Part shown: one piece after another, positions 1 through 6,485 of the stretch
Layout of the letters: each line of letters opens with the position of its first letter
Numbering within the stretch: the first letter of the stretch is position 1
From: Oscillospiraceae bacterium
GTDB lineage: Bacteria > Bacillota > Clostridia > Oscillospirales > Acutalibacteraceae
Direction of reading: 5' to 3'
DNA: 11,582 bases
Assembly (NCBI GenBank): GCA_022508705.1
Contig: JAFLUO010000057.1
Span: forward strand, 1 to 11,582
The notes under the pieces: generated by a model
The model's input: only the letters and a program-made list of their open reading frames with translations
Database searches by the model: none
Told to the model about the DNA's origin: nothing
Translations under genes and position numbers: made by a program

Positions 1-366
1 GAAGAAATTAAACTTACAGATGAGCACAACGTACTTGAGCAGATAATTATTCATTATATGAAAACCTGCCAATGCCCGAGATATATGAATCAGGATAAGG
101 TTCGCGGCAGAAAAGAATATGTAAAACAATTAGTAAACGATTACCACGCTGACGGCGTAATATACGAGCAGCTTAAATTCTGTGAATATTGGGGCTATGA
201 AAGAGCCCTTGCTTCTCACATTATGACAAATGAATACGGTATCCCGTCTGTAACGGTTGACAGGCAATACACCGCCAGCGCTTCAGGTCAGCTTCGCACA
301 AGAGTTCAGGCTTTTGTAGAAAGTCTTGAAATCAAAAAAATTCAAAAGGAAAAGGAGGAGAAATAA
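1..366 (+). CDS. 2-hydroxyacyl-CoA dehydratase subunit (HgdB/D-component family), 3' end only
   Basis: The reading frame is open from the first base of the window, so only the C-terminal 121 residues are present and the true start lies outside. The end matches the C-terminal part of 2-hydroxyacyl-CoA dehydratase subunits. A Cys in KFCEYWGYE (residue 61 of the fragment) sits where these subunits carry a late [4Fe-4S] ligand, and it is followed by the family-typical tail YGIPSVTVDRQY...SGQLRTRVQAFVE. In this family two related subunits form a cytoplasmic heterodimer that dehydrates (R)-2-hydroxyacyl-CoA to the 2-enoyl-CoA by a ketyl-radical mechanism. The stop overlaps the next start by one base (TAATG), so the two subunits are probably translationally coupled. 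The acyl substrate (glutaryl, lactyl, isocaproyl, aryl-lactyl) cannot be read from this fragment. Confidence 0.88.
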   Translation, partial: EEIKLTDEHNVLEQIIIHYMKTCQCPRYMNQDKVRGRKEYVKQLVNDYHADGVIYEQLKFCEYWGYERALASHIMTNEYGIPSVTVDRQYTASASGQLRTRVQAFVESLEIKKIQKEKEEK

Positions 367-1916
367 TGGGATTTTGGGTTAATCAGCCTAAAAATTTAGG
401 CAATCTCCATAAAGATAAAACAGGTATTTTAAAGCACCGTGAATGGCGAGGACTTCGCGACACTATGTACGATTATTACCGCTGGCTAATTACTTGGAAA
501 AACATTATTGTTATGGCATTAAAAGCACCCGTTTCAACAGTTAAGGGGCTTTGGAATTACCGCTGGATGGCATCTTATCTTTCAGCTCCCGCTTGGGTTG
601 ACAGACATACCGAAGGGCTTCGCGGAACTCATCTTCGCATAGCACACCTTCACTTTAACGGGCTTGTAAAGCCCACAACGGATATGATTCGTTACCTTCT
701 TTCAAACGATAAGCATTTCCATAAAAAATCAAAAATGAATGATAAAACCGTTCTTGTTGATGAGATTTTCTCCTCTGAGCTGACAGCAGGATTCCCCGGT
801 CTTCATGATGTTCACCTTTCAACTATTCCGATTTTCTTAACGTCAATGGTTGACCAGCAAATAACTCCTCACTATCTTGATATTACCGAGGGCTACGGCG
901 TTCCTGCCGATGTTTGTCCGCTCCCGTCGGCTGAGGCAGGCGTCGCCATAAACGACGACTATCCGCTTTTCGGCAAATGTGCTCTTACCTGCAACATGCC
1001 TTGTGACGGCTCGGTTATCAACGCAAGTTTTATTGACAGACGTTTTGATATACCCACTCACCCCATAAATGTTCCCCTTCGCTATAACGGTGAGGATGTT
1101 CAGGAATACGCCGTTGCTGAGGTTAAATCTGCTATTAAATTCATTGAAGAACAGACAGGAGTTAAATTTAACTGGGATGCCTTTTCAAAAGCAATGGAAA
1201 GGTATAATCTTCAGCTTGATTACGAAATGCAGAAGTGGGATATAAACAAAACAGATTATCCGCAGTTAACAGGCGCAACCTTCTGGCTTTACAGACTTTT
1301 CTATTTCCATATTTCAGGCGGTATGAATAAGCTTTATCCTAAAACCGATAAAAAGGTTAATAAGCTTATGATGAAGGGCTACCAAAGGAAAGAAAAGGTT
1401 TCAAAGGAAATGCGCCACAGAGCTATTGTTTGGTCTTGCCCCGCAAACTATTACACAAGCCTTGCAAACTGGCTTGAAAACTGCTGGGGTGTCAATGTCG
1501 TAATGGATATGGAAACCATGATTTCCTACATAAAGTACGATACAACTGACGAAGAAAAAGCCCTTGCTACATACGCAAAAACTCTTCAGAGAACAACAAT
1601 GAGAAAGCATACAAAAGGCGGTTATCAAAACGTTGTTGACGAGCTTTGGAGAATTGTCGATGAGTTTAATGCCGATATGGTCATAATGTACAATCAGATT
1701 TCCTGCAAGGGTATGGACGGACTTAACGGTATATTTGACGATCAGGCAAGAGAAAGAAACATTAAATTCATTTGGGTGGATCAGGATCTTATGGACCCGA
1801 GAACTGTTTCAAGAAGAGATATGCGTGAGCAAATCAACAAGTATATGACAACAGTTTTGGGCGAAGAACCCGTTGACCCGACGCTTGTTGATTTTGACGA
1901 TACAATGTCTTGGTAA
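366..1916 (+). CDS. 2-hydroxyacyl-CoA dehydratase, second (HgdA-like) subunit
   Basis: This 516-residue protein belongs to the 2-hydroxyacyl-CoA dehydratase D-component family and is the likely partner of the truncated subunit upstream. It carries the cysteine-rich core PADVCPLPSAEAG (Cys184), then GKCALTCNMPCDGS (Cys205, 209, 213), with further cysteines at 358 (WSCPANYY) and 447 (YNQISCKG) that could complete a [4Fe-4S] site. At 516 residues it is longer than most small subunits of the family (about 380-430) and closer to the HgdA type (about 480). The first ~120 residues, rich in Trp, Tyr and basic residues, look like an extension. The ATG at 366 is preceded by a strong AAGGAGGAG at about 352-360. 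Function is inferred from family membership; which subunit binds substrate is not known from sequence. Confidence 0.87.
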   Translation: MGFWVNQPKNLGNLHKDKTGILKHREWRGLRDTMYDYYRWLITWKNIIVMALKAPVSTVKGLWNYRWMASYLSAPAWVDRHTEGLRGTHLRIAHLHFNGLVKPTTDMIRYLLSNDKHFHKKSKMNDKTVLVDEIFSSELTAGFPGLHDVHLSTIPIFLTSMVDQQITPHYLDITEGYGVPADVCPLPSAEAGVAINDDYPLFGKCALTCNMPCDGSVINASFIDRRFDIPTHPINVPLRYNGEDVQEYAVAEVKSAIKFIEEQTGVKFNWDAFSKAMERYNLQLDYEMQKWDINKTDYPQLTGATFWLYRLFYFHISGGMNKLYPKTDKKVNKLMMKGYQRKEKVSKEMRHRAIVWSCPANYYTSLANWLENCWGVNVVMDMETMISYIKYDTTDEEKALATYAKTLQRTTMRKHTKGGYQNVVDELWRIVDEFNADMVIMYNQISCKGMDGLNGIFDDQARERNIKFIWVDQDLMDPRTVSRRDMREQINKYMTTVLGEEPVDPTLVDFDDTMSW

Positions 1917-1937
1917 AGGGAAAAGGAGAAATTAACG

Positions 1938-2732
1938 ATGAAATATTTTGGTGGATGCGATGTAGGTTCAACCTATGCAAAGTGTGTAATTCTTGATGAA
2001 AACGGCAAAATTGTTGCAGATGCAACAGTAAGAAGTAAAATAAATCCTGTTAAAAGCGCAGAACTTGCACTCGGTGAGGCAATAGACAAGGTTGCATATT
2101 TAAATTCAGCAGAAAATTTAAGTTATCTTATCGGTACGGGCTACGGCAGAAACAAAGTTCCCTTTGCTGATGAGAATATTTCCGAAATAAGCTGTCATGC
2201 AATGGGCGTACACGTTACAAATCCTGAGGTTAAGGCGATTATCGACATCGGCGGTCAGGACGTTAAGGGCATTGCTATTGATAAAGACGGCACGGTTAAG
2301 AATTTTGCAATGAACGATAAATGTGCCGCAGGTACAGGCAGATTCTTTGAAGCTATGGCAAATGCTTTTGAAATGACTCTTCCCGAATTCTGCAAACTGT
2401 CTCTTAACGCTAAAAATACAATCCCGATTACAGCGCAGTGTACTGTTTTCGCAGAAAGTGAAGTTATATCACTTGTCGGCGAGGGTAAGCCCATGGATGA
2501 AATTGCGGCAGGTATTCAGCTATCAGTTGCAAAGCGCTGCTTCGTTATGGCTAAAAAAGCAGGCGCAACAGACGCTATTACACTTACGGGCGGCTGCGCA
2601 AAAAATGACGGACTTAAAAAGGCTATAGAAAAGGTTCTTAAAATAAAAGTTGTAGACCTTGCCATTGACCCACAGCTTATGGGAGCGCTGGGCGCTGCTG
2701 AATACGCAAGGCAGAAAGGACTTTCAAAATGA
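1938..2732 (+). CDS. 2-hydroxyacyl-CoA dehydratase activator, BcrAD/BadFG ATPase family (HgdC/FldI-like)
   Basis: This 264-residue ASKHA-fold ATPase is full length for the activator family (about 260). An N-terminal phosphate-1 loop GGCDVGST (residues 5-11), a DIGGQD motif (103-108) and a C-terminal TGGCAKN adenosine motif (217-223) form the nucleotide site. Cys129 in NDKCAAGTGRF and Cys168 in TAQCTVFAESEV are the two cysteines that, one from each monomer of the homodimer, hold the bridging [4Fe-4S] cluster. The protein uses ATP hydrolysis to lower the cluster potential and injects one electron into the dehydratase. AAAAGGAG at 1921-1928 lies 9 bases before the ATG, 21 bases after the preceding stop, so it is cotranscribed with its partner. 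Its end overlaps the next small gene by ATGA. Confidence 0.95.
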   Translation: MKYFGGCDVGSTYAKCVILDENGKIVADATVRSKINPVKSAELALGEAIDKVAYLNSAENLSYLIGTGYGRNKVPFADENISEISCHAMGVHVTNPEVKAIIDIGGQDVKGIAIDKDGTVKNFAMNDKCAAGTGRFFEAMANAFEMTLPEFCKLSLNAKNTIPITAQCTVFAESEVISLVGEGKPMDEIAAGIQLSVAKRCFVMAKKAGATDAITLTGGCAKNDGLKKAIEKVLKIKVVDLAIDPQLMGALGAAEYARQKGLSK

Positions 2733-2887
2733 TTAAAGCTTTGATTATTATTGCAATAGTGCTTTTGTGCCTGTTTGCAATTACGTTTATTATTTATTTT
2801 TTCAATCTCGATATGAAGCTTGTCCGCTTTATATACGATAAACTCGGAAAGCATTATGACAATCTTGAAAAGGACAGAAAGCTTTAA
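2729..2887 (+). CDS. Small single-span membrane protein, 52 residues, unrecognised
   Basis: This short frame begins MIKALIIIAIVLLC, has one hydrophobic span at about residues 4-25, then a charged tail with NLDMKLVRFIYDKLGKHY and ending KDRKL. Three things support it as a real gene. Its ATG overlaps the activator stop as ATGA. AAAGGA at 2715-2720 lies 8 bases upstream. Its TAA overlaps the next ATG as TAATG. It therefore fills exactly the gap that would otherwise separate two genes. The positive C-terminal tail predicts an N-out/C-in orientation. I do not recognise the family. A role as membrane anchor or partner for the adjacent acetyl-CoA-synthase-like protein or the dehydratase system is only a guess from position. 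Confidence 0.75.
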   Translation: MIKALIIIAIVLLCLFAITFIIYFFNLDMKLVRFIYDKLGKHYDNLEKDRKL

Positions 2888-3576
2888 TGAAGTTCTTTGA
2901 TAAGCAAATAAGCGAATTTGAAGCTGAAATTCAAAGCAAAGAAAAAGTAGTTTTCCCTTTTTCCGACAATATGTGGGAAGATGTCGGCAGAAATGAAATC
3001 GTAATGCAAAAAGAATCGGCATACGAACTGCAAGGCACGGGCTTTGAGCTTTTTACGTCTAAAAAAATCGGCGCTGATGAGGTAATTGTCATTGGTGACG
3101 ATTTAAGGAAAATCAAAGGAAACGTTTCTTTTGCCCGTGTAAGCCTTGTAGAGCTTGACGATATTCAGGACGAGCAGAGCGCGCATGATACGGTGCGGAA
3201 AGTTGAGTACATTAAGTACCATTATTTTCCCAAAGGGTATATGGTTCGCACAAATTCCCTGAGCAGTCAGGAAAATGTCCGTGTTTCAAAAAAAGCGATT
3301 AAAGATAAAATTTCATTTGAAGCCGTCGGAAATCTGCTTATTTCAAAATACAAAGAAAATTCCGCAGTAAAAGCAGTCAAGGTGTTTTTTATTACGGATA
3401 AAACAGTGAATTTTTCGTCTCTCAAAGCAATAGCCGAGAAAAGCAGTGAAATTACCGAGGCTCTTGACCATGTAATAAGAGATTTGAATTTAGACTGCAA
3501 CGTTTGCAAGCTCAAAGCCATTTGCGACGAGGTTGAGGGTATGAAAGAATTGCATTTTAAGAATGCAATGCAATAA
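2887..3576 (+). CDS. Acetyl-CoA synthase/CODH beta-subunit-like protein (middle-domain homologue)
   Basis: This 229-residue protein resembles the central domain of bacterial acetyl-CoA synthase. The clearest region is VRVSKKAIKDKISFEAVGNLLISKY...VKAVKVFFITD (about residues 131-171), which follows the acetyl-CoA synthase pattern RISKKA..GF.L...G.IL...H...VDKVQV.I.TD. Upstream, DEVIVIGDDL (64-73) matches the conserved VIGPDI stretch. The full enzyme is over 700 residues; the CODH-binding N-terminal part and the A-cluster domain are absent. The C-terminus instead has Cys204, Cys207 and Cys213 (Cx2Cx5C) followed by DEVEGMKELHF, which could bind a metal or Fe-S cluster. The start overlaps the small membrane protein stop, with AAAAGGA about 12 bases upstream. 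Cotranscription with the dehydratase activator is likely. Acetyl-CoA synthase activity is not expected; the true role is unknown. Confidence 0.72.
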   Translation: MKFFDKQISEFEAEIQSKEKVVFPFSDNMWEDVGRNEIVMQKESAYELQGTGFELFTSKKIGADEVIVIGDDLRKIKGNVSFARVSLVELDDIQDEQSAHDTVRKVEYIKYHYFPKGYMVRTNSLSSQENVRVSKKAIKDKISFEAVGNLLISKYKENSAVKAVKVFFITDKTVNFSSLKAIAEKSSEITEALDHVIRDLNLDCNVCKLKAICDEVEGMKELHFKNAMQ

Positions 3577-3584
3577 ATTCACTT

Positions 3585-3591
3585 GCAGGAG
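3585..3591 (+). promoter_or_regulatory. Ribosome binding site that selects a TTG start
   Basis: GCAGGAG at 3585-3591 overlaps the first possible in-frame start (GTG at 3591) and cannot serve it. It lies 8 bases before an in-frame TTG at 3600, which is therefore the better start for the alpha/beta hydrolase. Confidence 0.65.
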
Positions 3592-3599
3592 TGATAATT

Positions 3600-4562
3600 T
3601 TGGAGTTCCTTACAAAAGAATATACGTTTCCGTCAGCGTCGGGACTTTGTGATATTTATGCTCAAAGCGCCGCACCTATTGACTACGGTCAAATTAAAGG
3701 TGTAGTTCAGATTTCCCACGGAATGGCGGAATATTCAAACAGATATGCAGGTTTTGCGTTGGAGCTTTGTAAAAACGGATATGCCGTTTTTGTAAGTGAC
3801 CACATAGGGCACGGCTCCTCTGTGACGGACAAGGATATGCTTGGCTTTTTCGGTGACAACGGCGAGGAAACCTTCGTTGAAGACCTTAAAACCCTCACGG
3901 ATATTATTAAAAGTGAATATAATGATTTACCCGTGTATTTGCTTGGTCACGGAATGGGTTCTCTCATTGCCCGAAAATATACCAATAAATACGGTTATTT
4001 GCTTGACGGCGTAATTTACACGGGAACGAGCGGTGAAAACCCTGCTTTAGGAGTCGGAATTCAGCTTGCTAATACGCTGATTAAGCAAAACGGGCCGTAT
4101 TACCGTTCAGAGCTTCTTGATACTATTGCCTTTGGTACATATAACCGAAAAACAGAAAAAAGAACGGAATACGATTGGGTATCGAGGGACACAAAAGAGG
4201 TTGACAAATTTATTGCCGACGACCTTTGCGGTTACACATACACGGTAAGCGGAATGAAAGCTCTCTTTATGACGCTCAAAACCGTTTCAACAAAGCGTTG
4301 GTATAACTCCGTGCCCTTAAGTATGCCTATTCTTCTGATGTCGGGTTCAATGGATCCCATAGGCGATTACTCCAAAGGCGTAGAAGAGGTTTATAAGACC
4401 TTGAAAAAGACGGGGCACAAATATGTTACGTTAAAGCTTTATGATGGCGCCCGTCATGAAATACTTAACGAAACAAACCGAAAAGAAGTTTATAACGATA
4501 TAATAACTTGGCTTGACAGTTTAAAGAAAAAAGACGCAAATACAGAGCAGATTCCCGTTTAA
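3600..4562 (+). CDS. Alpha/beta hydrolase, lysophospholipase/monoglyceride lipase-like, with nucleophile Ser replaced by Gly
   Basis: The protein (320 residues from the TTG at 3600, 323 from the GTG at 3591) has the Hydrolase_4/PldB-like fold pattern: an oxyanion-strand motif VVQISHGMAEYSNRY, then YAVFVSDHIGHGSS and the nucleophile elbow. Numbering from the GTG, the elbow reads LGHGMGS, with Gly121 (codon GGA at 3951-3953) where the family has Ser in GHSMG. The other triad members look present: Asp255 in SGSMDPIGD and His289 in DGARHE. There is no signal peptide, so it is cytoplasmic. With the serine gone it is probably inactive as a classical serine esterase, or uses another mechanism. It follows the acetyl-CoA-synthase-like gene closely on the same strand and precedes a second, unrelated alpha/beta hydrolase. 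Confidence 0.85.
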   Translation: MEFLTKEYTFPSASGLCDIYAQSAAPIDYGQIKGVVQISHGMAEYSNRYAGFALELCKNGYAVFVSDHIGHGSSVTDKDMLGFFGDNGEETFVEDLKTLTDIIKSEYNDLPVYLLGHGMGSLIARKYTNKYGYLLDGVIYTGTSGENPALGVGIQLANTLIKQNGPYYRSELLDTIAFGTYNRKTEKRTEYDWVSRDTKEVDKFIADDLCGYTYTVSGMKALFMTLKTVSTKRWYNSVPLSMPILLMSGSMDPIGDYSKGVEEVYKTLKKTGHKYVTLKLYDGARHEILNETNRKEVYNDIITWLDSLKKKDANTEQIPV

Positions 4563-4601
4563 AAGATAATTATGAATAAGAATATATAAGGGAGTGTTTT
4601 T

Positions 4602-5768
4602 GTGGCAACATCAATGAATTATATTAAAAAGTACGGTAACAGCAGTTTTGAGGAGCTTGCCTTCAACGATATAGACAATATCGCCCTTTGCGAAATTCTC
4701 TATATGCCCTTTGAAAAGGTTATTTCATCGAGCTTTAATGAAGAGCCCGTTCCCTTTGCAGAAGCGTGCCAAAGATTGTTCGAGTACAACGGCGGCCGTC
4801 ATGTTGCGCCCGGTCTTGTTCTTATGAAGAAGATAAGCGTTAAAATGATGGCAATGGCACAAACAGAGCGGTTTGCTTCAATGAAGGTTGTTGGCTGCAA
4901 ATGCGCATTTGACATTGAACCGCCCCTGCAATTCGGCGCAATGACATTCCTTTTGCCTGACGGCACTGCCGTTGTGGTTTTCCGCGGTACAGACGATTCA
5001 CTTATCGGTTGGAAAGAGGATATGTCCCTTTATACAAGAAAGGGAATACCGTCCCACGATTTGGCGGTGGAATACATTGAAAAAGTTGCCCAAAAATATG
5101 ACGGAGATATAATCATTTGCGGCCATTCAAAAGGCGGAAATCTTGCCATTTACAGCGCGGTTAAATGCTCTGAGGAGACAAGAAAACGAATAGCGAGAAT
5201 TTATAATAACGACGGCCCCGGCTTTGTAACCGACGATTTAATGAGATGTCCTGAATACAAAGAAGTTCTACCTAATTACCGCCATTTTGTTCCGTCAAAC
5301 TCGTTTATAGGTATGCTTTTAGTTCATGATAACGATTTTAAAGCTGTTAAATGCAAGCATTTTCTCGGCTTTATTCAGCATGATCTTTCTTTGTGGAGAA
5401 CGAAAGGTACGGAAATTTTATTCAGAGACGACATTTCAAAGCTTGCTAAAATAACCGATGAATTTTTGAAACAGATGATATACCGCGTTACCGATGACCA
5501 AGGAGAGCTTATTGACAAATGGTTCGGCGATTTGATAGCGGGCATGGGTCAAGAAAATCTTATAAATATTCCCCGCAATTTATTGAGTACCGTTAAAGGC
5601 TTTAAAAAAGTATGTGCCGAGGTTGATAGTGAAACTAAGGCGGCAATTGATAATTTCCTTGGCGGGCTTGGAAAAATAGCAATTAAATCAACGAAGTTTG
5701 TATTGCTCAATGCCGCAGACGTTGCCGAAAACAGTATGGAGAAAATTGCAGAAGCAGTTTTAGCATAA
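4602..5768 (+). CDS. DUF2974/Mbeg1-like alpha/beta hydrolase
   Basis: This 388-residue protein matches the lipase-like DUF2974 (Mbeg1-like) family found widely in gut Firmicutes. Visible landmarks are VVVFRGTDDSLIGWKED (residues 124-140, lipase class 3-like oxyanion region), the nucleophile elbow ICGHSKGGNLA with Ser176 (172-182), NNDGPGF (202-208) with a possible acidic triad residue Asp204, and FIQHDLSLW (257-265) where His260 is a good catalytic histidine candidate. No signal peptide is evident, so it is probably cytoplasmic. The GTG start at 4602 is supported by AAGGGAG at 4588-4594, 7 bases upstream. The region from about residue 330 on is helical and not part of the hydrolase core. The substrate is unknown; ester hydrolysis is inferred from the motifs. 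Confidence 0.85.
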   Translation: MATSMNYIKKYGNSSFEELAFNDIDNIALCEILYMPFEKVISSSFNEEPVPFAEACQRLFEYNGGRHVAPGLVLMKKISVKMMAMAQTERFASMKVVGCKCAFDIEPPLQFGAMTFLLPDGTAVVVFRGTDDSLIGWKEDMSLYTRKGIPSHDLAVEYIEKVAQKYDGDIIICGHSKGGNLAIYSAVKCSEETRKRIARIYNNDGPGFVTDDLMRCPEYKEVLPNYRHFVPSNSFIGMLLVHDNDFKAVKCKHFLGFIQHDLSLWRTKGTEILFRDDISKLAKITDEFLKQMIYRVTDDQGELIDKWFGDLIAGMGQENLINIPRNLLSTVKGFKKVCAEVDSETKAAIDNFLGGLGKIAIKSTKFVLLNAADVAENSMEKIAEAVLA

Positions 5769-5811
5769 TATAAACTAAAATATCGGAAGATTAAAAAAGG
5801 AAAATAAAAAA

Positions 5812-6303
5812 ATGGAATCATGGGATGCTTATAATTCATCTTTTGTTAAAATTGAAAATGTAACGCTTGTAAGAGGTGAAAGTATTCCAAAGGATATGTT
5901 TCATTTAGTGTGTGATATTTTAGTAAAGCATACGGACGGAACATTTTTGCTGATGAAAAGAGACCCCCAAAAGCATTTTGGAGGTATGTGGGAAGCAACA
6001 GCGGGAGGAAGTGCATTAGCGGGGGAAAATCCTCTTCAATGCGCAATCAGAGAATTAAAAGAGGAAACGGGGATTATTTCTACTGACCTTGTCGAAGTCG
6101 GAAGAGAGGTAAGCGACAGAACGCATTCTATTTACATAGAGTTTTTATGTGTTACAGACTGGAATAAAGATGAAATTTCACTTCAAAAAGGTGAAACCGT
6201 AGATTATAAGTGGGTAAGCAGAGAAGAACTGCTCTCAATGAATAAAGAAGAACTGGCAACAGAAAGAATTCAAAAATACATAGATGAGTTGAGTCAAAAT
6301 TGA
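5812..6303 (+). CDS. Nudix hydrolase
   Basis: This 163-residue protein has a complete Nudix box, GX5EX7REUXEEXGU, running from Gly66 through Glu72, Arg80-Glu81 and Glu84-Glu85 to Gly87-Ile88 (ending RELKEETGI). The family hydrolyses a nucleoside diphosphate linked to another moiety using Mg2+ bound by the box glutamates. The segment before it (VCDILVKHTDGTFLLMKRDPQKHFGGMWEATAGG) is typical of the isopentenyl-diphosphate isomerase-like/ADP-ribose-type Nudix fold with a short N-terminal extension. AAAGGA at 5797-5802 lies about 10 bases before the ATG. It is the last gene before a terminator at about 6381. The substrate cannot be assigned. Confidence 0.93.
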   Translation: MESWDAYNSSFVKIENVTLVRGESIPKDMFHLVCDILVKHTDGTFLLMKRDPQKHFGGMWEATAGGSALAGENPLQCAIRELKEETGIISTDLVEVGREVSDRTHSIYIEFLCVTDWNKDEISLQKGETVDYKWVSREELLSMNKEELATERIQKYIDELSQN

Positions 6304-6380
6304 ACAGAATTGTTGCCATAAAAGCCTTGAGGGAAAAGATTTATCATAGTTTGCTCACTCTACCCATAACTTTAAAAGCA

Positions 6381-6418
6381 AGGGCAGATGAGGCTTTTAA
6401 GCCTGTCTGTCCTTTTAA
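6381..6418 (+). terminator. Rho-independent terminator after the Nudix gene
   Basis: AGGGCAGA (6381-6388) pairs with TCTGTCCT (6406-6413, including one G-U pair), and AGGCT (6391-6395) pairs with AGCCT (6400-6404) around a TTTA loop, with a small internal bulge between the two stems. The hairpin is followed by TTTT and an AT-rich tract. It closes the plus-strand run that begins before base 1. Confidence 0.75.
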
Positions 6419-6443
6419 TTTGCAAAATAATCTTTGCTTGGAA

Positions 6444-6472
6444 TTTTATAAAATCAATTTCGCTTTATAAAG
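6444..6472. other. Two small palindromes in the leader of the serine hydrolase gene
   Basis: TTTTATAAAA (6444-6453) and CTTTATAAAG (6463-6472) are each perfect 10-base palindromes with centres 19 bases apart, just before the Shine-Dalgarno of the TTG start at 6486. They could be a dyad-type operator or simply AT-rich chance; I see no convincing -35/-10 pair here. The rest of the 6304-6485 gap holds only the terminator. Confidence 0.25.
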
Positions 6473-6485
6473 TGAGGAGAAAGAA

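Noticed and set aside
2516..3022. Minus-strand open frame of 168 codons across the activator end, small membrane gene and next gene
   Set aside because: It spans three well-supported plus-strand genes and resembles no family I recognise; the length is explained by shadowing of biased codons.
2887..3576. Possibility that the 229-residue gene is a broken remnant of a full acetyl-CoA synthase gene
   Set aside because: Both ends are set by coupled start and normal stop, the frame is clean, and there is no trace of the missing domains on either side, so it appears to be an independent short family.
6418..6485. A sigma-A promoter before the serine hydrolase
   Set aside because: TATAAAAT at 6447-6454 could be a -10 box, but no acceptable -35 lies 16-18 bases upstream, so I do not report it.
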